Counted from the stretch's first letter, positions 36,511-46,016 are shown. The stretch: DNA of 64,000 bases from Comamonas aquatica NBRC 14918 (GCF_000739875.1 NZ_BBJR01000041.1:49105-113104), one strand, 5' to 3'. Notes: a model not told the origin generated them from the letters alone. A program made the numbers and translations.

Positions 36511-37040
36511 GTGTTGCCCTTGCCGTCGTAGCAACGGAACACATTGCAGTTGTAGCCGTCGGCCTTGGTGTCGGGTGGCTGCGGCCGTGGGGGTGGCGGA
36601 GGCCGCCCATGCGGTGGCCGCGGCGGGTAGAACGGCCCGTAGCTGGGCACCACCACCGGCGGGCTGCTGGGCGGCACCTGCACGATGACCGGCGGCTGGG
36701 GCCGCTGGGCCGCCTGCTCGGCCGCGCGGGCGGCGTCGCTTTGGGCCTGGGCGGCTTCGCGCTCGGCCTGCAGCGCCTGCTCGGCGCGGCGGCGTTCCAG
36801 GGCCTGCTGGTACTGGGCTTCCTGCTGGGCGCGCTCTTCCTGGGTCGGGGCGGGCAGCACCTCCTTGCCACTCTGGCTAGGCGCGCAGGGGGTGCCGGTG
36901 TAGGTGACGCGCCCCTGGGCATCGGTGCAGCGGAACACCTGGGCCTGGGCGGGCCCGGCGATCCAGGCGCCCGCCAGGGCGCACAGCAGTGCCACGCCAG
37001 GGCGGCGGAACAGCGAAGCGGCAGGGGGGCACATTGACAT
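36495..37040 (-). CDS. DUF4124-domain secreted protein
   Basis: This is a 181-residue exported protein. Residues 1-34 form a signal peptide ending AQA. The DUF4124 domain follows at about 35-60 (VFRCTDAQGRVTYTGTPC) with its Cys pair. A Gln/Ala/Glu-rich coiled region (about 65-115) and a Pro-rich tract lead to a C-terminal repeat of the motif (CNVFRCYDGKGN), so the DUF4124-like sequence occurs at both ends. Function unknown. AGGAG lies 12 nt before the ATG. The 3' end overlaps the convergent epimerase gene by 16 nt. Confidence 0.82.
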   Translation of the reverse strand: MSMCPPAASLFRRPGVALLCALAGAWIAGPAQAQVFRCTDAQGRVTYTGTPCAPSQSGKEVLPAPTQEERAQQEAQYQQALERRRAEQALQAEREAAQAQSDAARAAEQAAQRPQPPVIVQVPPSSPPVVVPSYGPFYPPRPPHGRPPPPPRPQPPDTKADGYNCNVFRCYDGKGNTYPRP

Positions 37041-37212
37041 AGATCGAACTTTCTCCTGGAAACCCGGCGTGGGCAACAGAGAAGCACGGCATCGGCTGTC
37101 AGTGCGATGCCTTGCAGGAGTGTCGGTCAATGGTATCGTCAAGCGCTGGATGTGATGTTGTTTATGAATCTCTGCACGGCACGCGGCCGTGCAGGGGCAG
37201 GAGTTTTCGCGT

Positions 37213-38355
37213 ATGGCCGACAAGCCCACCCCCAGCAATTCCCGATCCGAAGCACCCCCGGCCGAGCACGGCAAGCGCAAAGCCGCCGCCGGCGATGTGG
37301 CGGTGGGCCAGGATGCCAAGTCGATCGAGCAGTTCGTGGCCGGCCAGGCCACGCAGGCGGCGCAAAAGCGCCGGGTGGCCGCGGTGCTGAGCGTGCTGGA
37401 CGCGCCGGGCACCGACAAGGAACGCGCCAAGGCGCTGCGCGCGCTGCTGGAAGGCTCCGACCCCGACGACCAGAAGGCGCTGCGCAAGGCCTTGAACAAG
37501 CTGGACGGCACCGGCAAGAAGGAGCCGCGCCCCAACCCGGACGAGGAGCTGGCCAAGGACTGGAAGGAGGGCGGCTATCCGTATGCCAACCTGCTGCGCC
37601 GTTCGGTCTACGAAAAGGAAAAATTCCGCCTGCAGGTGGAACTGCTGAAGCTGCAGGCCTGGGTCAAGGAAACCGGCCAGCGCGTGGTCATCGTCTTCGA
37701 AGGGCGCGACGCGGCCGGCAAGGGCGGCAGCATCAAGCGTTTCATGGAGCACCTGAACCCCCGCGGTGCGCGCGTGGTGGCGCTGGAAAAACCCTCGCCG
37801 ACCGAGCAGGGCCAGTGGTACTTCCAGCGCTACGTGCAGCACCTGCCCACGGCGGGCGAGATCGTGCTGCTGGACCGCAGCTGGTACAACCGCGCCGGCG
37901 TGGAGCGCGTGATGGGCTTTTGCACGGACGCGCAGTACCGCCAGTTCATGCAAGATGCGCCGCAGTTCGAGCGCATGCTGGTCAACAGTGGCGTGCATGT
38001 GATCAAGTTCTGGTTCAGCGTCAGCCGCAAGGAGCAGCGTCGCCGCTTCAAGGAGCGCGAGACGCACCCGCTCAAGCAGTGGAAGCTCAGTCCCATCGAC
38101 CAGGCCTCGCTGGACAAGTGGGACGACTACACGCGCGCCAAGGAGGCGATGTTCTTCGAAACCGACACCGCCGATGCGCCCTGGACGGTGATCAAGAGCG
38201 ACTGCAAGAAGCGCGCGCGCCTGAACGCCATGCGCTATGTGCTGCACAAGCTGGCCTACAAGAACCGCGACCTGGAGAAGGTGGGCAAGCTGGACTCGCT
38301 GATCGTCGGCCGTGCCTCGGCCGTGTACGAGCGCGGCGAGAAGGCCACGAACTGA
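37213..38355 (+). CDS. ppk2: Polyphosphate kinase 2
   Basis: This is a 380-residue PPK2-family kinase that transfers phosphate between polyphosphate and nucleotides. The Walker A is GRDAAGKGG at 164-172, the Walker B/lid motif DRSWYNRAGVERVMGF at 221-236. The catalytic core covers about 115-340; residues 1-110 are a charged extension (Lys/Ala/Glu-rich with helix-forming stretches) beyond the usual single-domain length of about 270-300. A ribosome-binding site (GCAGGAG) precedes the ATG. It stands alone on the + strand. Confidence 0.92.
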   Translation: MADKPTPSNSRSEAPPAEHGKRKAAAGDVAVGQDAKSIEQFVAGQATQAAQKRRVAAVLSVLDAPGTDKERAKALRALLEGSDPDDQKALRKALNKLDGTGKKEPRPNPDEELAKDWKEGGYPYANLLRRSVYEKEKFRLQVELLKLQAWVKETGQRVVIVFEGRDAAGKGGSIKRFMEHLNPRGARVVALEKPSPTEQGQWYFQRYVQHLPTAGEIVLLDRSWYNRAGVERVMGFCTDAQYRQFMQDAPQFERMLVNSGVHVIKFWFSVSRKEQRRRFKERETHPLKQWKLSPIDQASLDKWDDYTRAKEAMFFETDTADAPWTVIKSDCKKRARLNAMRYVLHKLAYKNRDLEKVGKLDSLIVGRASAVYERGEKATN

Positions 38356-38431
38356 GAGACTGCGAAAACAAGAGCGGCTGGCGCATGCTCTACAAGCATT
38401 TCAATGGGTTAAGCCTTTGAAGTGCACGCGG

Positions 38432-38460
38432 GTCAAGCGCTGTCAGCTATCAATTTTTGC
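38432..38460. repeat. Degenerate half-copy of the dispersed palindrome
   Basis: GGTCAAGCGCTGTCAGCTATCAATTTTTG is quoted in parts: CAAGCGCTGTCAGCTAT then CAATTTTTG. It matches the right half of the AGCTGCCAGCGCTTG palindrome in reverse complement, lying between the convergent ppk2 and LysR genes, with a T-run. Confidence 0.5.
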
Positions 38461-38517
38461 AATTCACCCACAGCACCGGCCACGGTGCTGTTTGTTTTGG
38501 TGCGCAGCGGTGCAGGC

Positions 38518-39429
38518 TCAGCGCAGCGTGCCGTCCAGCTGCGCAAAGTAGGCCTGCAGCTCGGCGATCGCCTGGCGCACCTTGGCGGGTTGGGCATCGC
38601 GCTGCGGCGTCACGGCCCAGATGTCGAGCAGGCCCATCTCCCAGTTGGGCAGCAGGCGCACCAGGTGCCCGTCGCGCACGCGGTCGGCCACGTCGATGGC
38701 GGACAGCAGGGCCACGCCCAGGCCGGCCTCGCACAGCTCCTGCACGGCCATCTGGTGGTTGCTGTGCAGGTGCGGCAGCAACTGCAGGCTGTACAGCGCC
38801 TGGGTGCCGCGGTGGCGCCACTGCAGGGTGCGCAGGGCATCGCCGGAGCGGTACAGGGCCAGCCAGTGCGCGCTGCTCAGCTGTTCCGGGTGCTGCAGCG
38901 GCTGTGGCTGCGCGGCCACCCAGCGCGGTGCGGCGCACAGCCAGTTGGGGGTGCTGGCCAGCTTGCGCGCCACCCAGGTCGAGTCGGGCAGGTGGCCAAA
39001 GCGCAGGGCCACGTCCACCCGCGCCTGGATCAGGTCGATGGTGGCATCGTCCAGCAGCAGGCCCAGGCGCAGTTGCGGAAAGCGCGCCAGCCAGGCGCCC
39101 AGGGCCGGGGCCGCATGCCGGGCAAAGCCGACCGGGGCGGACAGGCGCAGCTCGCCGCTGGGCTGCTGGCGTTCGGCCACCAGCTCGGCCCGTGCGCGCT
39201 GCGCGGCATCGGCCAGGGTGGCGCACTGCACGTAAAAGCGCTGGCCGGCATCGCTCAGGGCGATCTGGCGGGTGGAGCGGTGCAGCAGGGTGACGCCGGC
39301 CTGGCGCTCCAGCTGGCGGATGTGCTGGCTCACGGCCGAGGGCGTCATGCCCAGCTGCCGGGCGGCGGCCGTCATGCTGCCCGCCTGCACCACGGCGGCG
39401 AACACGGCCATGCGTTTGAGGTCTTCCAT
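38518..39429 (-). CDS. LysR-family transcriptional regulator
   Basis: This is a 303-residue regulator with an N-terminal winged helix-turn-helix at about 3-62 (AVFAAVVQAGSMTAAARQLG, then PSAVSQHIRQLE) and a LysR substrate-binding domain after about residue 90. It is divergent from an NmrA-type oxidoreductase gene, the standard geometry for a LysR regulator and its target. A perfect TGAAGC-TGT-GCTTCA palindrome sits 11-25 nt before the start at 39429. Confidence 0.93.
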   Translation of the reverse strand: MEDLKRMAVFAAVVQAGSMTAAARQLGMTPSAVSQHIRQLERQAGVTLLHRSTRQIALSDAGQRFYVQCATLADAAQRARAELVAERQQPSGELRLSAPVGFARHAAPALGAWLARFPQLRLGLLLDDATIDLIQARVDVALRFGHLPDSTWVARKLASTPNWLCAAPRWVAAQPQPLQHPEQLSSAHWLALYRSGDALRTLQWRHRGTQALYSLQLLPHLHSNHQMAVQELCEAGLGVALLSAIDVADRVRDGHLVRLLPNWEMGLLDIWAVTPQRDAQPAKVRQAIAELQAYFAQLDGTLR

Positions 39430-39439
39430 GCCGTTATTG

Positions 39440-39454
39440 TGAAGCTGTGCTTCA
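39440..39454. promoter_or_regulatory. Candidate LysR operator TGAAGC-TGT-GCTTCA
   Basis: A perfect 6-bp inverted repeat with a 3-nt centre in the LysR/oxidoreductase divergent region, close to the LysR start, as expected for an autoregulatory recognition site. The T-N11-A-type LysR core lies within it (GAAGCTGTGCTTC flanked by T and A). Confidence 0.6.
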
Positions 39455-39536
39455 AAGTGTTGGTGCAATCTGCGTGGTTTTTGCCGGTTTCAGGCCTTTA
39501 AGCTTTAGCCATTGTTCAATTGCTAGGAGATAGCAC

Positions 39537-40202
39537 ATGCAAGTTGCTCTGATTGGTGCCACCGGTTTCGTGGGCTCGGCCCTGCTGGAAGAATTGCTGC
39601 AGCGTGGCCACGACGTGGTGGCCCTGGTGCGTGACCCCGCCAAGCTGGCACCGCGCCCGCACCTGAAGGTGGTGCAGGCCGATGTGCTGGACGCCGCCGC
39701 CGTGCGCGAGGCCGTGCGTGGCACGCAGGCCGTGCTCAGCGCCTACAACGCGGGCTGGACCAACCCGAACATCTACGAGGATTTCATGCGCGCCAGCCGT
39801 GCCACGCTGCAGGGCGTCAAGGACGCGGGCGTGTCGCGCTTTCTGGTCGTGGGCGGCGCGGGCAGCCTGTTTGTGGCGCCTGGCGTGCAACTGGTCGATA
39901 CGCCGGAATTCCCCGCCCCCATCAAGGCCGGTGCCACGGCGGCCCGCGATGTGCTGACCCTGCTGCAGACCCAGGACACGGGCCTGGACTGGAGCTTCCT
40001 GAGCCCCCCCATCGGCTTCCACGGTGGCTCGGCCGCCCAGTCCCAGGGCCGCACCGGCCAGTACCGCACTGGCCAGGATGCCCCGCTGATGCAGGCCGAT
40101 GGCACACCGGGCGACATCTCGGCCGCCGACCTGGCCGTGGCCCTGGTGGATGCGTTGGAGCAGCAGGCGCATGTGCGCCAGCGCTTCACAGTGGCCTATT
40201 GA
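39537..40202 (+). CDS. NmrA-like NAD(P)-dependent oxidoreductase
   Basis: This is a 221-residue Rossmann protein with the cofactor motif LIGATGFVGSALLEELL at residues 5-21 and a later VGGAGSLFVAPG. The pattern matches the NAD(P)-binding NmrA/NADH-flavin reductase-like group (atypical SDR), which lacks the Tyr-x3-Lys active site, and its function may be regulatory. GGAGATAGC precedes the ATG. It is divergent from the LysR gene at 38518-39429, probably its regulator. Confidence 0.85.
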   Translation: MQVALIGATGFVGSALLEELLQRGHDVVALVRDPAKLAPRPHLKVVQADVLDAAAVREAVRGTQAVLSAYNAGWTNPNIYEDFMRASRATLQGVKDAGVSRFLVVGGAGSLFVAPGVQLVDTPEFPAPIKAGATAARDVLTLLQTQDTGLDWSFLSPPIGFHGGSAAQSQGRTGQYRTGQDAPLMQADGTPGDISAADLAVALVDALEQQAHVRQRFTVAY

Positions 40203-40304
40203 TGATCGCTGCCGGCCACCGCGCGGGCCGGTCCCTGTGTTTGGCGCACCGCAGCGACCCGCACCCTGTGGCCGTGCGCGGGTGCGCGCCCCCTGTTTGA
40301 AACC

Positions 40305-41207
40305 ATGAATCTCTCCATGTTGCAACGTCGCCATTTCCTGCAAATGACCGCTGTGGGCCTGGCGGCCCCGTCGCTGGCGGTGCAGGCGGCCCAGCCGGCC
40401 GCCCTGCAGTGGACCCACTTCCCCGCCGATGAACACGGCTTCTCGCGGGCGCCCGTGCTGCTCAGCGGGGCCCGGGATGCCATCCTGGTGGACGGTGGCT
40501 TCACCCTCTCCGATGGCCGGGCCGTGGCCCAGGCCATCGCGGCGACGGGCAAGACGCTCCAGGCCATCTACATCAGCCAGAGCGATCCCGACTATTACTT
40601 TGGTCTGGCGCCCATCCGCGACGCCTTTCCCCAGGCACGGATTCTGGCGGCCTCCGAGACCATCGCGGCGATTGCGGCGAATGTCGATAAGAAGCTGGCC
40701 ATCTGGGGGCCGCAGCTCAAGGACAACGGCCCGCAGACCCGCGCCGACGTGGTCTTTGCCCAGCCGTTCGATGAGTCGGTGCTGATGCTGGAAGGCCAGC
40801 GCATCGAGATCGTGGCCGCGCAGGGCCTGGCCAACCGGCGCTACCTGTGGGTGCCGTCGCTGCAGGCCATCGTGGGTGGGGTGCTGGTGTTTTCGGACCT
40901 GCATGTCTGGACGGCCGACACCCCCAGCGCTGCGGCACGCCGGGCCTGGCGTGACAACCTGGACGCCATGCTGGCGCGCCAGCCGCAACGGTTGGTGCCT
41001 GGCCACATGGGTCCCCAGGGCGTGCTGGATGCCGGGGCCCTGCGCTTCACGCGGGACTATCTGCTGGCGTTCGAAGAAGCGCTGGCCCAGTCCTCCGGCA
41101 GTGCCCAGCTGATCGCCCACATGCTGCAGCGCTACCCGCAGCTGCAGGGCAAGGTCTCGCTGGAGATCGGCGCCAAGGTGGTCCTGGGGGAAATGGCCTG
41201 GGGCTGA
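40305..41207 (+). CDS. Exported metallo-beta-lactamase-fold protein with altered metal motif
   Basis: This is a 300-residue protein with a Tat-type leader (QRRHFLQM at 7-14, then [13 protein letters not shown]). An MBL fold is suggested by [12 protein letters not shown] at 60-71 and the late [10 protein letters not shown]. The canonical HxHxDH zinc motif is changed: the sequence at 90-99 is [10 protein letters not shown], so the first His is Gln and the last is Tyr. It may bind one metal or none. The neighbouring oxidoreductase lies 102 nt upstream on the same strand. Confidence 0.75.
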   Translation: MNLSMLQRRHFLQMTAVGLAAPSLAVQAAQPAALQWTHFPADEHGFSRAPVLLSGARDAILVDGGFTLSDGRAVAQAIAATGKTLQAIYISQSDPDYYFGLAPIRDAFPQARILAASETIAAIAANVDKKLAIWGPQLKDNGPQTRADVVFAQPFDESVLMLEGQRIEIVAAQGLANRRYLWVPSLQAIVGGVLVFSDLHVWTADTPSAAARRAWRDNLDAMLARQPQRLVPGHMGPQGVLDAGALRFTRDYLLAFEEALAQSSGSAQLIAHMLQRYPQLQGKVSLEIGAKVVLGEMAWG

Positions 41208-41344
41208 ACAGGGGGTGCGCAGGCCAGCGCACCCGGCGCCCGGCACAAGGGCTAGACTGCGGGACCGGGCGGCCTTGTGCACAAGGCCGCCGCGTGTTGA
41301 CCATCAAGCACCCTGCGGGGTGCATTTTCATTTCTGTCTTGCGC

Positions 41345-42526
41345 ATGTCTTCCCCTGTTTCCCCCGCTTCCAACCTGCGCGCCTGGCTGAGCGTGTGCGC
41401 GCTGGCCTTGGGTGCCTTCATTTTCAACACCAGCGAGTTTGTGCCGGTCGGCATGCTCGGCGACATCGGCGCCAGCTTTGGCATGCCGGCCGAGCACGTG
41501 GGCCTGATGCTGACCATCTATGCCTGGATCGTGGCCCTGGCCTCGCTGCCCTGCATGCTGCTGACGCGGCACATGGAGCGGCGCAAGCTGCTGATGGGGG
41601 TGTTCGCCGTGTTCATCGCCAGCCATGTGGTGTCGGGGCTGGCGAACAGCTTTGCCATGCTGGTCCTCAGCCGCGCGGGCGTGGCCTTCTCGCACGCGGT
41701 GTTCTGGTCGATCACGGCGGCCCTGGCGGTGCGCGTGGCACCGCCGGGCAAAAAGGCCCAGGCCCTGGGCCTGCTGGCCACGGGCACCACGCTGGCCATG
41801 GTCATGGGCATTCCGCTGGGGCGTGTGGTGGGGGACTGGCTGGGCTGGCGCACCACCTTCTGGGCGATTGGCGCACTGGCGGTGGTCGTCATGCTGGCGC
41901 TGGCGCGCAACCTGCCGCAACTGCCCAGCGAGAACGCTGGCTCGGCCTCCAGCATCCCGGTGCTGCTGCGCCGTCCTGCGCTGATGGCCCTGTACCTGCT
42001 GCTGGTGTGTGTGGTGACGGCGCAGTTCACGGTCTACAGCTACATCGAGCCTTTTGTGCAGGTCGTGGCGGGCCTGGATGCGCATGTGACCACGGTGGTG
42101 CTGCTGCTGTTTGGCGGCATGGGCATTGTCGGCAGCCTGCTGTTCAGCGCCTATGGCCTGCGCTTGGCGCGCAGCTTCCTGCCGCTGGCGATTGCCGGCA
42201 TGGCGCTCAGCCTGGGCCTGCTGGGCCCTGCCAGCGCCCAGGTGCCGCTGCTGTACGCAGTCTGTGTGGTCTGGGGCATCGCCATGATGTGCATGGCCCT
42301 GGCCATGCAGGCCAAGGTGCTGAGCCTGGCCCACGATGCCACGGACGTGGGGATGTCGCTGTTCTCGGGCATCTTCAACATCGGCATCGGCGCCGGGGCG
42401 CTGCTGGGCAGCCAGGTGAGCCTGCATGCCGGCATGCAGCACATCGGCTGGGTCGGCGGTGCACTGGCCACGCTGGGGCTGGTGTGGTGTGTCTGGTCGC
42501 AGCGGCGCTGGTCGGGCAGGCATTAA
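41345..42526 (+). CDS. MFS sugar-efflux-type transporter (SotB-like)
   Basis: This is a 393-residue inner-membrane protein with about 12 hydrophobic segments. The first segment has [15 protein letters not shown], the signature of the sugar efflux SotB/YdeA subgroup (arabinose and IPTG export in E. coli). The central loop is short. A start at 41345 (MSSPVSPAS) is preferred over the upstream ATG at 41294, because the extra residues add no membrane segment. It is monocistronic, followed by the Fur-controlled heme operon. Confidence 0.88.
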   Translation: MSSPVSPASNLRAWLSVCALALGAFIFNTSEFVPVGMLGDIGASFGMPAEHVGLMLTIYAWIVALASLPCMLLTRHMERRKLLMGVFAVFIASHVVSGLANSFAMLVLSRAGVAFSHAVFWSITAALAVRVAPPGKKAQALGLLATGTTLAMVMGIPLGRVVGDWLGWRTTFWAIGALAVVVMLALARNLPQLPSENAGSASSIPVLLRRPALMALYLLLVCVVTAQFTVYSYIEPFVQVVAGLDAHVTTVVLLLFGGMGIVGSLLFSAYGLRLARSFLPLAIAGMALSLGLLGPASAQVPLLYAVCVVWGIAMMCMALAMQAKVLSLAHDATDVGMSLFSGIFNIGIGAGALLGSQVSLHAGMQHIGWVGGALATLGLVWCVWSQRRWSGRH

Positions 42527-42570
42527 TCCTTAATCCAGTCCAAGGGACCAACGGTTGTCTTGCGTCAATT

Positions 42571-42593
42571 AATGAGAATTATTCTCATATAAT
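42571..42593 (+). promoter_or_regulatory. Fur box overlapping a -10 promoter element
   Basis: AATGAGAATTATTCTCATA (42571-42589) contains the inverted repeat TGAGAA-TTA-TTCTCA and closely matches a Fur box. It overlaps a perfect TATAAT at 42588-42593, so Fur-Fe would block the promoter. The -35 is weak (TCAATT at 42565-42570, 17-bp spacing). The heme-receptor start is 93 nt downstream of the -10. Confidence 0.88.
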
Positions 42594-42685
42594 GCGCGCA
42601 CAGCCAGCCACCCCCAGGTCGTTTTCGTTCTTCCGAGGTTCGCCAGCGTTTGGATATCACCAAATGAAGGAAGAGAGAACGAGCT

Positions 42686-44857
42686 ATGACACAGTTGTGG
42701 GGAGGCCTGCGCCCAGTGGCGTGCGCGGCCATGTGGGCTGGGGTGTGTGCAGCAGCGCAAGCGGCCGAGCCGCAGTTGCCAACGACGGTGGTGACCGAGC
42801 AAGCCTCGGAGCTGTCCACCACCTATGGGGTGGAGGCCCTGAACCAGGCGGATCTGGAGCGCCAGCAGGTGCTGGACATCCGCGACGCGACCCGGGACAT
42901 GGTGAACGTGGAGGTGCCACGCCAGCCCAAGCGTGGCACCGGCATCTCGGGCACCACCGGGCGCGAGGGCAATACCGGGTTTGAAATCCGCGGCCTGGGT
43001 GGCAACCGGGTGCAGATGCTGATCGACGGCATTGCCCAGCCCGAGGCCGACAGTTTCATGAACAGCCACAGCTTCGGCCGCGACCATGTCGACCCGCTGA
43101 CCCTGTCGGCCATCGAGGTGCACAAGGGTGTGTCGCCGGTCAGCCTGCCGGCCGGCGGGATTGCCGGGGTGGTCCATATGCGCACCCTGCTGCCGGCCGA
43201 CCTGCTCAAGGACGGCAAGACCCTAGGCGGACGGGCCCTGCTGGGCTGGCGCAGCGAAAACCAGGGCCTGACCGCTGGCGCCGCGCTGGCGGGCAGGGCC
43301 TCGGAGCAATGGCAGTGGCTGCTGTCCGTCAACGGCGAGTGGAGCGACGAGATCGACAACATGGGCACCGTGGGCGGCACGGGCCTGCAGCGCACCCAGC
43401 CCAATCCGGAAGACAACCGCCGCCAGTCGGTGCTGGCCAAGCTGGTCTTCCAGCCCGATGCCGACCAGACCCATGTCTTCACGGCCGAACACCGCCGCCA
43501 GGACGTGCATGTCAACAACCTGCACGACTTTGCCAACGGCACCACCCGCAGCCACATCGACGACAACGACAGCACGCGCAGCCGGGTGTCGCTGAAGTCG
43601 GACTTCCGGGTGCGCAGCGCGGCCGCCGACCTGCTGAGCAGCTACCTGGCCTGGCAGGGCAGCAGCAGCCGCCAGCAGCTGCGGCTGGACACCAGCACGG
43701 CGAATGGCATGCGTGTGCGCGACCACCATTACGACGAACGCATGCTGCAGGCCGGCGTGCAGGCGCGCAAGCAGTGGGGGGCGCATGCGCTGCACTATGG
43801 GCTGGACCTGAGCCGCCTGGACAACGATTTCGACAGCCTGTCCACCGACAACGGTGTGACCACCTCGGTGCCCAAGGGGCCGGACACCCGCACCACGCGC
43901 TGGGGCGCCTTCGTGCAGGACAACATCGAGCTGGGTGCCTTCCTGGTCAAACCGGGCCTGCGCTACGAATCGGTCGATATCGACGCCGACGCCGGCAGCA
44001 TCAACATGGGGGCCACGGGGGCCACACCGGTGTCCAAGCGCTTCGATGCCTGGCTGCCGCAGCTGGGCACGCAGTGGAACCTGGCCGGGGGCCTGCAGCT
44101 GTATGCCAACTATGCGCGCGGCTTCCGTGCACCCACGGCGGGCGAGCTGAACAACTTCTTTGGCAATGTGACGCCGTTCTATGGCTACTACATCTTGCCG
44201 AATCCCAACCTCCAGGCGGAAACCAGCAACAACTTCGACCTGGGCCTGCGCCAGACCGAGGGCGCCTTCCAGTGGGAGGCTGCGGCGTTCTACGGGCGCT
44301 ACCGCAACTTCATCGAACGCTATGCCAACGCCGGCTCGGTGGGCACCGCCCCGGTGATCAGCCTGCAGCAGTCGCGCAACCAGGCGCAGGCCACGATCAA
44401 GGGCGTGGAGCTGAAGGCCAAGGCCGAGCTGGGTCGGGCCTGGGGCGGGGCCTGGCATCTGCGCGGCGGCTATGGCTACACCAAGGGCACTGGCGAGGAC
44501 GGCCAAGGCCTGGAAAGCATCTCGCCCCACCAGCTGAAGCTGGGCCTGAGCCAGAAGGCGGCGCGCTGGAACTGGGAGCTGGCGGCCACCTACACCGCAG
44601 CCAAGAAGCCGCGCGATGTGCCGTCCAGCAGCACGGCCCTGTTCCTGAGCCCTGCGTCCAAGGTGCTGGACCTGAGCGGCCAGGTGGAGCTGCGCAAGGG
44701 CGTGCGCCTGAACCTGGGCCTGTTCAACCTCACCGACAAGAAGTACTGGAACTGGTCCGATGTGCGCGGTGTGACGACGGCCACCGAGCGTGCCGCCATC
44801 GACGCCTACAGCAACCCGGGGCGCAACCTGCGCGTCTCGCTGGTCGCTGACTTCTGA
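42686..44857 (+). CDS. hmuR: TonB-dependent heme/hemoglobin receptor
   Basis: This is a 723-residue outer-membrane receptor. A signal peptide ends near AQAA (26-27), followed by a likely TonB box (LPTTVVT), a plug domain (EIRGLGGNRVQMLIDGI) and a 22-strand barrel. The heme-receptor motifs FRAP (480-483) and NPNL (506-509) are both present. The histidine usually found between them in HemR-type receptors is absent here (segment TAGELNNFFGNVTPFYGYYILP, read in two parts). It is the first gene of the heme operon, controlled by the Fur box at 42571-42593, and imports heme for HmuS to degrade. Confidence 0.94.
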   Translation: MTQLWGGLRPVACAAMWAGVCAAAQAAEPQLPTTVVTEQASELSTTYGVEALNQADLERQQVLDIRDATRDMVNVEVPRQPKRGTGISGTTGREGNTGFEIRGLGGNRVQMLIDGIAQPEADSFMNSHSFGRDHVDPLTLSAIEVHKGVSPVSLPAGGIAGVVHMRTLLPADLLKDGKTLGGRALLGWRSENQGLTAGAALAGRASEQWQWLLSVNGEWSDEIDNMGTVGGTGLQRTQPNPEDNRRQSVLAKLVFQPDADQTHVFTAEHRRQDVHVNNLHDFANGTTRSHIDDNDSTRSRVSLKSDFRVRSAAADLLSSYLAWQGSSSRQQLRLDTSTANGMRVRDHHYDERMLQAGVQARKQWGAHALHYGLDLSRLDNDFDSLSTDNGVTTSVPKGPDTRTTRWGAFVQDNIELGAFLVKPGLRYESVDIDADAGSINMGATGATPVSKRFDAWLPQLGTQWNLAGGLQLYANYARGFRAPTAGELNNFFGNVTPFYGYYILPNPNLQAETSNNFDLGLRQTEGAFQWEAAAFYGRYRNFIERYANAGSVGTAPVISLQQSRNQAQATIKGVELKAKAELGRAWGGAWHLRGGYGYTKGTGEDGQGLESISPHQLKLGLSQKAARWNWELAATYTAAKKPRDVPSSSTALFLSPASKVLDLSGQVELRKGVRLNLGLFNLTDKKYWNWSDVRGVTTATERAAIDAYSNPGRNLRVSLVADF

Positions 44858-44879
44858 GGCCGGTTCCGCCAGCCCCCTC

Positions 44880-44914
44880 GCCATGCCGCACGGTCGGCAT
44901 GGCGCCCGTTTTTT
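44880..44914 (+). terminator. Terminator-like hairpin between hmuR and hmuS
   Basis: GCCATGCCG pairs with CGGCATGGC around CACGGT, and six T residues follow. It sits 22 nt past the receptor stop and 19 nt before hmuS, so it may partially stop transcription and set a high receptor-to-cytosolic-protein ratio. Confidence 0.75.
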
Positions 44915-44933
44915 CCAAACCAGGAGCAACACC

Positions 44934-46016
44934 ATGAATGCCGTAGTGGAACAACAGTTGGCCGATCACGCCGCGATACGCCAGGCCTTTGCCCAGGCGC
45001 GCGCCCAGGGGCTGCGCGCCAAGGATGCCGCCCAATCCGTGGGCCTGAGTGAGGGGGCGGTGGTCGCCGCCCACGTGGGGACGCATGCGCAGCCCCTCAA
45101 AGCCCTGGCGCTGGCGCCGCAGTGGTTCGAAATCCTGTCGGCGCTGGCGCCTTGCGGCACGCTGATGGCCTTGACGCGCAACGAGTCCGTCGTCCACGAA
45201 AAGGATGGCATCTACCAGGGCTTCAGCCGCGAGGGGCAGGTGGCCCTGTGCAACAACGACGACATCGATCTGCGCCTCTTGTTCTTCCAGTGGCATGCCG
45301 GTTTCGCCGTGACCGAGCCGGGCCAGGGCGGGGCAGCGCAGCGCAGCCTGCAGTTCTTCAACCAGCATGGCGTAGCGGTGCACAAGATCTATGTGCGCCC
45401 CAGCACCGACCTGCAGGCCTGGGAGGCCGTGGTGCAGCGCTTTGCCGATGCACAGCAGGACTATGGCTTCGTGCCGGCCAAGCCGCGGGCCGTGGTCAAG
45501 GACGATGCCAGCATCGACGCCGCAGGCCTGCGCCAGGCCTGGGCGAACATGCAGGACACGCACGAGTTCTTCGGCATGCTGCGCCACTTTGAGTGCGAGC
45601 GCCAGCAGAGCTTTCGCCTGACCCGGGGGGAGTTCTGCGAACCGCTGCACCTGGGGGCCGTGACCCCGCTGCTGCAGCAGGCCGCGGCGGCGGCCGTGCC
45701 CATCATGGTGTTCGTCGGCAGCAAGGGCTGCATCCAGATCCACTCCGGGACCGTGCACCACATCAAGCCCATGCAGACACCCGGTGGCGCGGACTGGATC
45801 AATGTGCTGGACCCTGGCTTCAACCTGCACTTGCGCCGCGACCTGATCACGGCGGCCTGGCTGGTGCGCAAGCCCACCAGCGACGGCGTGGTGACCTCGG
45901 TGGAGCTGTTCGATGCCTCCGGCGATGTGGTGGCCATGTTCTTCGGGGTGCGCCATCCGGGCGAGCTGGAGCTGCCCGCCTGGCGTGATCTGGCTGAAAG
46001 CCTGCCACGTGCCTGA
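44934..46016 (+). CDS. hmuS: Heme-degrading/trafficking factor HmuS
   Basis: This is a 360-residue cytosolic protein of the HemS/HmuS family, with two homologous halves as in HemS: the first with SEGAVVAAHVG and the second with the heme-ligating histidine H210 in DTHEFFGML. Such proteins accept heme from the HmuTUV importer and either degrade it or deliver it. A GGAG-type ribosome-binding site precedes the ATG. The order receptor-hmuS-hmuT-hmuU-hmuV is standard for heme operons. Confidence 0.94.
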   Translation: MNAVVEQQLADHAAIRQAFAQARAQGLRAKDAAQSVGLSEGAVVAAHVGTHAQPLKALALAPQWFEILSALAPCGTLMALTRNESVVHEKDGIYQGFSREGQVALCNNDDIDLRLLFFQWHAGFAVTEPGQGGAAQRSLQFFNQHGVAVHKIYVRPSTDLQAWEAVVQRFADAQQDYGFVPAKPRAVVKDDASIDAAGLRQAWANMQDTHEFFGMLRHFECERQQSFRLTRGEFCEPLHLGAVTPLLQQAAAAAVPIMVFVGSKGCIQIHSGTVHHIKPMQTPGGADWINVLDPGFNLHLRRDLITAAWLVRKPTSDGVVTSVELFDASGDVVAMFFGVRHPGELELPAWRDLAESLPRA

